Source of the DNA: Pycnococcus provasolii
Taxonomy: Eukaryota > Chlorophyta > Pseudoscourfieldiophyceae > Pseudoscourfieldiales
Assembly: GCA_049487715.1 (NCBI GenBank)
Contig: CP150579.1
Location: 434,001-498,000, forward strand
Reading direction: 5' to 3'
Length of the DNA stretch: 64,000 nt
Notes under the pieces: model-generated
What the model was told of the DNA's origin: nothing
The model's database searches: none
What the model saw: the letters and a program-made list of their open reading frames with translations, nothing else
Translations under genes and position numbers: made by a program
In this document: in pieces, positions 8,871 through 17,645 of the stretch
How the letters are laid out: the number at the start of each line of letters is the position of its first letter
Position numbering within the stretch: position 1 is the first letter of the stretch

Positions 8871-9974
8871 GCTTGCCTCTTGAAATGCGAAAGGGTTCCA
8901 AGGTGTGTTTGAAACTTGTCTTGCTGAAAAACAAAAGGAGGGGAACCTGGGGCCCGCCCACCTGGACCTGGGGGGGATGCGGAGGGCCTGGCCTTGCTTT
9001 TTGGCCTTGCGGAGGAGGGAGGGCCTTTTGTGTTGGAACCCAAAACCATACCAGGACCTAGGAGGGGAACGCAACTAACTGAACGCAACGGCTGAAGAGA
9101 GGAGGGAACTGGCTGGGGCCGATATTTGTCCCCACCTCCACCTGGACCTGGGGTTATTCCCTCAAACTGTTCCCTCGAAAGAGCCTGTCTTGGTCATGTC
9201 GGGGTTCCAACTTCCAAGAAACAGGGTCGACGAATCGCCAACCCCGAATGAATTTCCTGGAAGGTCCCAAAGGATTTGAACAAAGGATTCCTGGTTGTAA
9301 CACTTGTTGTACCGGGGTTCCAACTTCCAAGGGGTCGACGAATCGCCAACCCCGAATGAATTTCCTTGAAGGTCCCAAAGTGGTTGTAATAAGTTGGAAC
9401 ACTTGTTGTAGGGTAAGTGCCTTGAACTTGTTGTGACTTCTGTTCCTTATTTAAAGTTTATTGTGGCCTTCAAGTTCCTCCCCTGGCTGCCTGGGGATTC
9501 CCTCTGTGATGTCTGCTGGAACGCGCGTGGTTCCCTGAACCTGGAACCTGGAATCAATCACACAACGTCTGTCTGTCGGTCTGCTTTAACCTTTGGAAGT
9601 ACCGGGGAGCTTCGAAGGCCTACGATCGTGTCTTTTCCCTCAAGGGCCCCCCCCCCCTCTCCTCATCAGCTTTTTTTCTCAACGACAATACCGGCGTTGA
9701 GTGAGTTGTCTCAACGCTCCCCCTTCCCCCTTCGTCTTTTCGCGCCTCCTCCCTTTCCCTTTCCAGTACGCGCGCATTTGCATTTGCATTTATTTGCATT
9801 TTGTACAAGCTTACAATACAAGTATATACTGTGTGTTTCTTACAAGTAAGTGTATAGTGCTTGCTCCTACCTTTTAGGAGCTTGTGTTTCTTGTGTGCTC
9901 GTGTTTCTTGCTGTTTCTTGCAAGACATCTATCGACCTTAACATCTTAATTCGAAGATTTGAAGCACTCCCTGG
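8871..9974. other. Intergenic, with a direct repeat
   Basis: Holds the ~100-bp direct repeat at 9200-9410, a pyrimidine-rich stretch at 9640-9765, and AT-rich sequence before the next ATG. The minus-strand part up to about 9074 may be 5' UTR, intron or first exon of the gene at 7017-8870. Confidence 0.4.
9200..9410. repeat. Direct repeat, two ~100-bp copies
   Basis: Copies at 9200-9311 and 9313-9410 share CGGGGTTCCAACTTCCAAG, GGGTCGACGAATCGCCAACC, a CCGAATGAATTTCC block, GGTCCCAAAG, and an ACACTTGTTGTA end. They differ by small insertions and deletions, so this is an older tandem duplication. The AACCCCGAAT core also occurs at 24930-24939. Confidence 0.8.
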
Positions 9975-12365
9975 ATGAATCATAATCGGCCACGTTCATT
10001 TGCGCTCCACCTCGTCGTGCCTGGGAATCAGCCCACGAGGCCGGCGCAGCTGCAAGTCGGCTCGGACAAATTCTCACTAAAGCTCACGGACAACAACCAA
10101 GACGCTTTCGAAGGATCGCCCGACGACTTGCTTGATGTTGGCATCGAGACGAATGCAGACAGCGCACTGGTATCGGCCGACGAAGCGCTCATGACCTTAA
10201 CAGTACGCAAGAAGGATGGAAACGCGCGCATGTACAAAGTCAAAGGAACGTCGAAAACTATCGAAGACGTGAGAGCCACTCTCGTCGCGATGAGACACGC
10301 GCGCGCGAAAGTCAAGCTGAACGCGAACGCAGGCGCAGCCACCAACGGGTCGACGACAAACGCAAACGCAAACGCAAACGCAATCAACGCCGCGAGACGA
10401 GGCAGCGTGCCACCACCACCACCACCATCTGCACCTGCACCTGCACCTGCACAGCAACAGCAAGCGCCGCCGCCGCCGCCGCCTCGGGCTCGACAAAACA
10501 GCGTGCGCGAGCTTATCGCCGCGCAGAACGCAAGTGCCACGCCGCCCGCCAAAGCGCCTGCGCCACAAACACGAAACGGCACGATGCCACGAGCGAGCAT
10601 TTGGGTGGGAAACCTCACAAACAGCTCAGCTGTGAACTCCGAGGCGAGCGAGAGCGACAAGCACGCGCAAAGGCTATCCGCAGGCGCGTTTCAACACGCC
10701 GCGTCCACATCTTCCGGAAGCAAGGAGGATCACAAGGATGTCCCTCCACCGCCTCCTGCAGCCAGGAACTCCGTCTTCGCCAACGCAGCTGCCGCATCCG
10801 CACTCAAGGCGTCATCGTCGTCGACCACGACGACGACGCAGCCGAAACCAAAACTGCCACCTCAGACACCCAAGACGCCGGTGGAGATTGACGAGAGGCG
10901 CCGAGGTGACGTCACGGACATACGGGCAGCCTTCGAGATGCAGCAGGAGGTGGCGTCGCCAAAGGTGGCGTGGCAAGGCCAGGACGCTGGCAGGGTGCAG
11001 ACGGGCGGCTTCAAGGTTCTCATGCCGGAGAAAAAACAAGTTGAAGCGGAGAAGCGGGACTATCGCAACGTGAAGTCGATGTGGGAGTCCGCAGAGACTC
11101 GCACGAAGGCTGCAAGCGTCGCAAGCTCGCCGTCGCTGACGCCAAAACCAGCAGTCGCCACTGCTGCCGATGCGGAAGAAATGTCGCGCCTTCGTGAGCA
11201 GCTCAAGGCATCCGAGGCGACGGTGCAGGAGCTCGAGCAGAGCAAGAAGGATGCGGAAAAGCGAGCCACGGACGCCGAGGCGAAGTGCGAAAAGCTGTCA
11301 ACCGAGCTCGGCACTGCGAACTCGAACTGGCAGGAAACACAACGAAGCCACGAAAGCCTCACGACACGCGTGAGCGAGCTCGAGGCTGACAGGCAGAGCG
11401 TCGACGAGCAGCGCCGCAACGCGCTGGAGAAGCTCAAGGCGAGCGAGGCGAAGTACGAGGAGGATATGGCGAAATTGCGTTCCGAACTTGAGCGCGCTCG
11501 CGAGGAGTGCGAGCGAATGAAGGAGAGGACGGAGGCGGCGGAGGCGTCAGCCGCAAGCCCAGCCGTAGCTGCCGCCTACTTCTCAGATACATCGGGCGGC
11601 GGCATGCATTTCCCACCGCCATCTCCCGCACTGACGCCCGGTGGTCGCCCTCGTGCACCCACGGTGAATCCCAGCCGCGATGTCTTCCGTGCACAGCTGG
11701 ACGGAGAAGTGGAACGCCTCCTTGCAACGATGAGCCCGGCTGAAGCGGAGACGGTCGAGGGGCCTTTGTCAAAGGCGGTGGACAAGATCCGAAGCTTCGT
11801 GACGGAATTCCTCAATTCGACGCAGGTGGAAGAGTCTTTCCTGCAGGATCAAAATCAGCGCGAGATCCAGCGTCTCTTGAGCGAGAAGCGAGCCATGTCG
11901 AACGACATGCAAGCAAGAGACAAGGAGATTCAGCAGTTGCACGAACGCATCTACTACCTCGAAGGCGAGCTTGATGAGATGGAGGAGAAACATCGCATGA
12001 AGGTGGCTCAGCTTGAGGCGAGCTTGCAGGCGAGCTTGCAGGCGCCTCCCAAACTGCAGAGAATCATGGTTGCCGACGAAGGCGTGGCGATGTCGACCCT
12101 GCCCCTGACGGTTCGCAAGGCTGCGGAGGTGATAAATGGCGAGAATTCGTCTTTGAACTTGGCCGTGCTGACGCGATCCGTTGGTGTTGCGGTGAAGGCG
12201 TTCTCGTGCTGGCAAATCGCTGCACGCTACGAGCGCGAGCTTCGGTGCGAGCGCAATCGCTTTCAGCAGGCTGCTGAGGCTCTGCGCAACAGCATTCTCG
12301 AGACGCAGAAGGTTAAGATGAAGCTTGCAAAGCTTGCGGCGACCACCGGCGCGATGGCGCGTTGA
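9975..12365 (+). CDS. Coiled-coil protein with Pro/Ala-rich linkers, unknown
   Basis: 796 residues from the ATG at 9975. Residues 1-115 look like a small folded domain (SFALHLVVPG, DKFSLKLTD, LMTLTVRKKDGNARMYKVKG, then a helix), perhaps PH-like, though I cannot assign it. Residues ~125-330 are disordered, with Pro runs (PPPPPPSAPAPAPAPAQQQQ). Residues ~385-530 and ~630-700 are long heptad-type coiled coils rich in Glu/Lys/Arg. The last 100 residues hold a further helical segment (LTRSVGVAVKAFSCWQIAARYERE) and end in Lys-rich helix. The architecture fits a cytoskeletal or scaffold protein. No enzyme motif is seen. Confidence 0.7.
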   Translation: MNHNRPRSFALHLVVPGNQPTRPAQLQVGSDKFSLKLTDNNQDAFEGSPDDLLDVGIETNADSALVSADEALMTLTVRKKDGNARMYKVKGTSKTIEDVRATLVAMRHARAKVKLNANAGAATNGSTTNANANANAINAARRGSVPPPPPPSAPAPAPAQQQQAPPPPPPRARQNSVRELIAAQNASATPPAKAPAPQTRNGTMPRASIWVGNLTNSSAVNSEASESDKHAQRLSAGAFQHAASTSSGSKEDHKDVPPPPPAARNSVFANAAAASALKASSSSTTTTTQPKPKLPPQTPKTPVEIDERRRGDVTDIRAAFEMQQEVASPKVAWQGQDAGRVQTGGFKVLMPEKKQVEAEKRDYRNVKSMWESAETRTKAASVASSPSLTPKPAVATAADAEEMSRLREQLKASEATVQELEQSKKDAEKRATDAEAKCEKLSTELGTANSNWQETQRSHESLTTRVSELEADRQSVDEQRRNALEKLKASEAKYEEDMAKLRSELERAREECERMKERTEAAEASAASPAVAAAYFSDTSGGGMHFPPPSPALTPGGRPRAPTVNPSRDVFRAQLDGEVERLLATMSPAEAETVEGPLSKAVDKIRSFVTEFLNSTQVEESFLQDQNQREIQRLLSEKRAMSNDMQARDKEIQQLHERIYYLEGELDEMEEKHRMKVAQLEASLQASLQAPPKLQRIMVADEGVAMSTLPLTVRKAAEVINGENSSLNLAVLTRSVGVAVKAFSCWQIAARYERELRCERNRFQQAAEALRNSILETQKVKMKLAKLAATTGAMAR

Positions 12366-12761
12366 TTGCTTGTTGAAATGTTTGTATCAATCAATACTAT
12401 TTATTGTCTAGGATCGCTCATTCCCCCTTTCCCACAAATTGAACTCCTTTAGATACTACTCTAGCTGCAGGTAGTCATCGTATTGATGCACGGTTGGTGG
12501 CGATGGCGACGACATCAACGAAAACAAGTCGCAACCGGAGACCTCACTACGCCAACGAAAGCGCCCTGATAAAGTGATACAACCTTCGAAATCATTTGCG
12601 CCATGTACAAAAACGCGCAGTGAATGGCACCGGTGAATGGGCTGAATGGTGAAAGCGAATGGTGTGACTGGACGACCGCTGGACAGAGTCAAGTACACTC
12701 CATTAGTACTACTGAATGATGCATCTCAGCTATATATTTTCAATGTGGAGGATGGATTACA
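12366..12761. other. Intergenic, nothing supported
   Basis: AT-rich gap between the convergent genes at 9975-12365 and 12762-13958; a TATTTATTG stretch around 12399 probably belongs to the 3' end of the upstream gene. No ATG-started frame of note. Confidence 0.4.
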
Positions 12762-13958
12762 TTAGATTTTCGTCGGAGACATGATCGTGCCCTGAGGATG
12801 AGACGCCTTCAACGGAGACGGACGTGGCGTCGTCGTCTTCGCACTCGCCTCCTTCCACTGCCGCTCCATCGAGTCCAGGTCAACTCGACGATTCGAGCCC
12901 AGGCGGCCGGCTGGACTCGAATCTGGCGTCTCCGCCCAGCTCACCTCAGGGACGGCGCTCTTCGCGCGAAGGGCGTCGCTCGGGTGAATGCGAGGGCCTT
13001 GCACAGGAACGAGACGAACTGTGCTCGCGTCTCGCGGCGAACTGCCTGAACTCTGCGTGGAGTTTAGGCGGTATTTTGCAATGCGCATGCGGTACGTGAC
13101 CGCAAGCACCGCGGCTGAGAGCGTTAGCACAGTCGGAACAGCCACCATGAGCACAAAAGCCAAGCGGACTGTTGTCGTTGCAGCCTCCTCCGAGCGACTT
13201 GTGCCCGAAGACTGCGGCGGCGTGGCGATCGGCGGCGGTGCGGACCCTGCGAACGCGGCGACGACGCTCATACGACGCGGAAGCGTGCTTGTGGTAGTCT
13301 CCTTCGCGCTACCCTTAGTGATTGACGCCGCACCCTTCTTTGCTGAGGAATCGCCCGCCGTCGCGTTCGTCGGAAGAGGCGTCGTTTCCTCTTCCGAGAC
13401 TCCCGGCTTGGGCGCAGCGGTCGTCGTCTCTACCGTGCGAGCTGTCGTGACGTCTGTCGCCTCATCGAATTTGCAGTTTCCGTCGTCGACGTTCGCCAGT
13501 TCGTCGAAGTTGCTCGCTGTAGGGTTCATGCATCCTCGCCTGTCAGGCGCTCCCGGTGGCGGCGCCGGTGGCTTGGGCGGCGTTGGCGTTGCCGGAGGTG
13601 GTGAACCGAATATGCACGATCCGTCGTCGACGTTCGCCGCGGCGTTGTAGTTCGACGCCCAGGGTAATAAGCACCCGGGTATTGGCGCTGAGCCGGGTGG
13701 TGGCTTGGGCACGCACGGGAGCACGAAGCAGCACGACATGTCTTCTATGGTAGCGTCCGGGTCGAAGTTCAGTGCTGAAGGTACGGTGCATCCTCGCATT
13801 TCCCGTTCCGCACCCGGGCTGCTTCTTGAAGCTGGCATTTCCCCCTTAGGCATGTTAAGGGTGTCCTGTGCGTGGATCCCAGCCGCAAGCACAAGACCAA
13901 CACACAAGAACAAGGATGTCTTACAAAGTGCGCATCTATGAGCATACACTTTCTCCAT
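12762..13958 (-). CDS. Type I membrane protein with three GCxxPxAxNxxxxAxxxDGSC-type repeats
   Basis: 398 residues from the ATG at 13958. A signal peptide (CALCKTSLFLCVGLVLAAGIHAQ) is followed by three ~23-residue cysteine repeats: GCTVPSALNFDPDATIEDMSC, GCLLPWASNYNAAANVDDGSC and GCMNPTASNFDELANVDDGNC, separated by Pro-rich spacers. Each has two cysteines at either end and acidic residues before the second, like the adhesive/calcium-binding-type repeats common in secreted proteins of Bacteroidetes and marine algae. A Thr/Ser/Ala-rich stalk follows, then one membrane helix (LAFVLMVAVPTVLTLSAAVLAV) and a basic cytoplasmic tail. The layout indicates a cell-surface protein with an exposed repeat head. 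The function is not known. Confidence 0.75.
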   Translation of the reverse strand: MEKVYAHRCALCKTSLFLCVGLVLAAGIHAQDTLNMPKGEMPASRSSPGAEREMRGCTVPSALNFDPDATIEDMSCCFVLPCVPKPPPGSAPIPGCLLPWASNYNAAANVDDGSCIFGSPPPATPTPPKPPAPPPGAPDRRGCMNPTASNFDELANVDDGNCKFDEATDVTTARTVETTTAAPKPGVSEEETTPLPTNATAGDSSAKKGAASITKGSAKETTTSTLPRRMSVVAAFAGSAPPPIATPPQSSGTSRSEEAATTTVRLAFVLMVAVPTVLTLSAAVLAVTYRMRIAKYRLNSTQSSGSSPRDASTVRLVPVQGPRIHPSDALRAKSAVPEVSWAETPDSSPAGRLGSNRRVDLDSMERQWKEASAKTTTPRPSPLKASHPQGTIMSPTKI

Positions 13959-14516
13959 GGGAAAATCTCCAGGGAAATGATTCGAAAGAAGTCGAGAATG
14001 ACTGAATGAAGGGCTTCGAAGGGGAACAACGACAGTAGTCCGGCTTAATCAACGGTGAAGTTCCGCGGCCGCGTAAAGAAAGGGTTTACCCGTATGTACG
14101 CACACACCTTATTAAAATTAAAAAATACACACACAACACGTGTTCCCCAAGGGTCAGCCCAAGTACAGGGGGGCAAGTTCAAAGTTCCTTACATACCGTA
14201 GTTCTTACCAACACAGAAGGCAACACCCCCAGGCTGCCAGGGGTAAGTTTTAAGGTAGGGAGGAGGGGGGTCAAAGAGGCTCAAAGAACAGGCTCAAAGT
14301 GGGGCTCAAAAGGGGCACAAAGCTGGCTCAAAGTTCTGGCTCAAAGGCAAAGAAAAACCATCCCTACAGTATCATCTTTGTACGTGCAAGGAGGGATCCC
14401 CCCTTCTATCGTAGTTCTCGTCCTGTTCTTTTCATTTTTTGTCTGCTTCGCCTTCCCCCCCCGGGGGGCTCTTCCCCCCCCCCCTCATTCCCCATCTTCT
14501 CTCAAGAAACCTTCGC
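13959..14516. other. Intergenic, with GGCTCAAAG repeats
   Basis: AT-rich near 14100-14140, then irregular repeats of GGCTCAAAG/GGCACAAAG between about 14270 and 14350. Pyrimidine-rich sequence leads up to the ATG at 14517. Confidence 0.4.
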
Positions 14517-17429
14517 ATGCCTTTGAAGGTGTCACCGATGACGCGACGCAGGGGATCTGCTGCTGCTGCTGCTGCTGGTGCTGCTGCTGCTGCTTCTCCT
14601 CCTGCTGCTGCTGCTGCTTCTCCTTCTCCTCCTGCTGCTTCTCCTCCTGGTAATGGTAATGGTAATGGTAACGACGCGTTGTCGCGCCTTCTCGCACTAC
14701 TGGCATCTGCAGGTGCACAAGGACGCACGTCGGAACAGCTCGCCTCCCTGCTGAACGGATCGTCCGCAAAGAAAGGGAACGCAAGTGAACTCAGCGCGAA
14801 AACAGTCGAAACGCTCATACAGAAAACACAAGAAGTCGTCATCAAGTCGAACCAGAGCCAAGCACATGTCGCGGCGGCATCCCCAGGCATCGGACGAAGC
14901 AGCTCAGCACCGGCAGCCTTGGGACGAAGGTCGTCAGCGCGAACGTCGGGGGGCGCGGCGTCGCCACCTGTGTACATCCTGAAGGAGTTTCACGAGCAGG
15001 TGGACGTTCCCGCACAAGGCGGCGAGAATGATAACGCAAAGGCGCGCGCGTCGAAGAAACAAAACGACAAAAAACAACCTGAGATGAAGCAGAAGAAAGA
15101 CATGGACATGGACATGGACATGGACGACGAAGACGAGGTGCCACTGAATCAACTCAAGCAAACGGATGAGGATGACGAGGTACCGCTGAACACAATCAAG
15201 CGCAAGCTCTCAGACCTGGGGAACGAGACAGCCGCAAACAAGCCTGCTGCTGGAACCAAACGGCCAAAGACTGTGAAAGCGGCGGCAGCGCAGGACTTGG
15301 CGAAAGCGGAGAAGAGACCTGAAGTCACACCAACGCCAAAGACAGATCAGCCAAAACCTACATCAACCGCCGCCGCTCCCGCCGCCGCCGCCGCCGCCGC
15401 CGCCGTCGCCGCACCTGCCATCTCGAAGGCGAAGCTGACACCTAAATCCAAAGGAAACGTGCCAATGAGCTCATTATTTTTGGATGTGCAATTCACCGTG
15501 GCGGCGCGCACCATGAAGAAAGAGGAGATCGAAGCTGCGAAGAATCGTCTTCCTGCTGCACATTTCCCCGCGAAGGCGGCGCCGTCGACAGTTTCAAAGC
15601 CGGCACCTCGTGCTGCAATCCCTCGTCTACCCGCGGCTCCATCCGAGAAAATTCAAGCAGCATCTGTCAAACTACCAGTCGCACCGCAGACGGATCTCGA
15701 CCCGAAAGTTCCGCTGCTGAATGCTTGCGTGGAGGCGATGTGGAATGCTACGGATACGAAGGGAAACTGGAATCACAAGAAGGCGAATATATACGTAGGC
15801 AAAATTACCGACTTCCATCCTGAGACAGGGACGTACTCCTTGACGTATGACGAAGACGGCGAAGTGGATGAGTGCCTCACATTTGACGCCAGCACGGCAG
15901 AGCTGGGCCTGTCTTTCAAGGCTGCAAAAAAGAAGGGCAAACAGGCTATGAAAGAAATTAAAAGTCTGAACGCTCAGGAAAATGCCTCGTCTGATGCTAG
16001 CGTTCAAAAGCGGGTGGAAAAACTAGAGCAACGGCTGGATAAGTTGACGGAGTTAAATGATGAGGCCATTGCATCGGGAGATATGATGTACCGTTTCATG
16101 ACAGATGCAAACACAAAAAGGCGCGTCGCCAAGGCTCAGGAGCTTGCGAAAGCCACCAAACAGCCGGAAGCTGCACCGGCACCGAAAGTGGACCGGCCCG
16201 TGCCTAAACTGCCGGAGGCTGCACCAGCGCCGAACGTAGACGAGCCAGTACCTAACGCAGCAGCACCTGTCCCAAGAGGAGAACTGGTAAAGTCGGCGCC
16301 TAAAGTCACAGAAGCCAACGCCAAGCCAACCTACGCTGCGATGGCTGCTAAGCATGCGATTCCAGCCCATCCTCAGCCTCAGCCTCAGAAACCTTCGAAG
16401 CCCCAGCAGGCACAGCAGCAGGCACAGCAGCAGGCACAGCAACCGCGTCATGCTCAGCCGCCAGCTGCAAAGCGGCCAACAGACAAGCCTCTCGCTGACA
16501 GCAAACCAGTGGACAAGCCGCCACCTGAGGTGGCAAAGCGCGCAGCACCCACGCCTACTGCGAACAACATATACAGCATGCTGAGGCAAGAGTTTTCACG
16601 TCCGACTGAGCTCGCTGGTACGACGACGCTGTCTCGCATTCCACGCACGGCTGAGCGATCAGCGCCCGTGCAGGGTGCCAGTGCGCCCACACCGTTTGTA
16701 GGCGCCTCGACAACGCAGGTGCAGCAGGCACCTGCCACACATGCGCAGCAATCGTTGATCGCCGCGCAGATGCAACGCTCTGAGGCTGTATTCAACGAAG
16801 CGCGTCACTTTGTGGACCAGGGCAAGGCGCAGCGCGACGCACAGCGACGTGCAGAGGAGGAGCGAGAGCAGCGAGAGAAGGAACAGCGAGAGAGAGAGCA
16901 GCGAGAGAGAGAGCAGCGCAGGCTGATCGAGGAACGCAATCGCATGGAACGCAACCGCGAGGAGCGCGAGAGGCAGGAGCGCGAGCGCGAGCATATGGCG
17001 CAGTTCAATCGCGAGGAGCGCGAACGAGAAATGCGCGATCGCGATCGTCGAAGATCGCGATTCGATGACGATATGGAGCGCGATCCACATCGCCGTGAGC
17101 GTGATAGTAAGCGCGCACGCCTTTCAGATATGGATGCTGAGAGAGCGCGGATTCGCGTGCCCTCGTGGTACACGCCGTTTGTGGATCCAGTTAAGATTGA
17201 TGAGGCCATCATCTACGGCGTTCCACGGCATGTGTACACCTCTCAACCTTCTCTGAAGGAGACACGCTCGAAGCTGGCTGCACGTCGCGCTCAGCTGCCG
17301 GCTGCGCCGGCTTTTGAACCTTCTGTCTCTGAGGCTGCCCGGAAACTTTCGCCCGATTGTCTCGAGACACGCTACGCGGACGCCGATGCCGCGCTGAGCT
17401 ACGGACTTGCCGATTTGCGGCGTCAGTAG
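14517..17429 (+). CDS. Low-complexity nuclear-type protein with a Tudor-like domain and Arg/Glu helix
   Basis: 970 residues from the ATG at 14517. The N-terminal ~90 residues are encoded by CTG/CTC-type triplet repeats (poly-Ala/Pro/Ser). There are acidic and Lys-rich stretches, with an MDMDMDMDDEDE run and NxIKR/Lys-rich candidate nuclear signals. A compact domain at about residues 405-480 (VEAMWNATDTKGNWNHKKAN, then YVGKITDFHP, TGTYSLTYDEDGEVDE) has the length and beta-strand pattern of a Tudor/chromatin-reader barrel. A Gln/Pro-rich linker follows, then a long Arg/Glu helix (EREQREKEQRERE type) like that in splicing-associated proteins, and a folded C-terminus (RVPSWYTPFVDPVKIDEAII). A role in chromatin or RNA processing is an inference from architecture only. 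Confidence 0.65.
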   Translation: MPLKVSPMTRRRGSAAAAAAGAAAAASPPAAAAASPSPPAASPPGNGNGNGNDALSRLLALLASAGAQGRTSEQLASLLNGSSAKKGNASELSAKTVETLIQKTQEVVIKSNQSQAHVAAASPGIGRSSSAPAALGRRSSARTSGGAASPPVYILKEFHEQVDVPAQGGENDNAKARASKKQNDKKQPEMKQKKDMDMDMDMDDEDEVPLNQLKQTDEDDEVPLNTIKRKLSDLGNETAANKPAAGTKRPKTVKAAAAQDLAKAEKRPEVTPTPKTDQPKPTSTAAAPAAAAAAAAVAAPAISKAKLTPKSKGNVPMSSLFLDVQFTVAARTMKKEEIEAAKNRLPAAHFPAKAAPSTVSKPAPRAAIPRLPAAPSEKIQAASVKLPVAPQTDLDPKVPLLNACVEAMWNATDTKGNWNHKKANIYVGKITDFHPETGTYSLTYDEDGEVDECLTFDASTAELGLSFKAAKKKGKQAMKEIKSLNAQENASSDASVQKRVEKLEQRLDKLTELNDEAIASGDMMYRFMTDANTKRRVAKAQELAKATKQPEAAPAPKVDRPVPKLPEAAPAPNVDEPVPNAAAPVPRGELVKSAPKVTEANAKPTYAAMAAKHAIPAHPQPQPQKPSKPQQAQQQAQQQAQQPRHAQPPAAKRPTDKPLADSKPVDKPPPEVAKRAAPTPTANNIYSMLRQEFSRPTELAGTTTLSRIPRTAERSAPVQGASAPTPFVGASTTQVQQAPATHAQQSLIAAQMQRSEAVFNEARHFVDQGKAQRDAQRRAEEEREQREKEQREREQREREQRRLIEERNRMERNREERERQEREREHMAQFNREEREREMRDRDRRRSRFDDDMERDPHRRERDSKRARLSDMDAERARIRVPSWYTPFVDPVKIDEAIIYGVPRHVYTSQPSLKETRSKLAARRAQLPAAPAFEPSVSEAARKLSPDCLETRYADADAALSYGLADLRRQ
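14559..14645. repeat. CTG/CTC-type triplet repeat inside coding sequence
   Basis: Imperfect run of CTG with CTT/CTC interruptions, encoding Ala/Pro/Ser-rich sequence near the N-terminus of the gene at 14517. It is directly followed by four GGTAAT units. Confidence 0.85.
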
Positions 17430-17645
17430 TTCGCTTTCTCCATTTCGAGATTTGTAAGAATTTTCTACCAACATATAGTATCATACCAAAGATCGCTTAT
17501 TCAGTAACATAATGGAGTTTACTTCGTCCAACGGTCGTCCATTCATAGATAGTGGCACGATCATATCAACCATTGAAATAATCAAACCATTTCTTTCTCA
17601 TTTACAAGTACAAGTACAAGTACACGCACCCTTTCCCTTATCATC
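17430..17645. other. Short convergent 3' gap
   Basis: AT-rich gap between two convergent genes with a short ACAAGT repeat near 17604-17623. Presumably the 3' UTRs of both genes. Confidence 0.4.

Noticed and set aside
9154-9402. 82-codon frame with repeated GPSRKFIRGWRFVDP
   Set aside because: The repetition comes from the direct DNA repeat; no start context or coding signature.
12456-12698. 80-codon minus-strand frame
   Set aside because: It begins at GTG, not ATG, and has no recognisable features; probably UTR.
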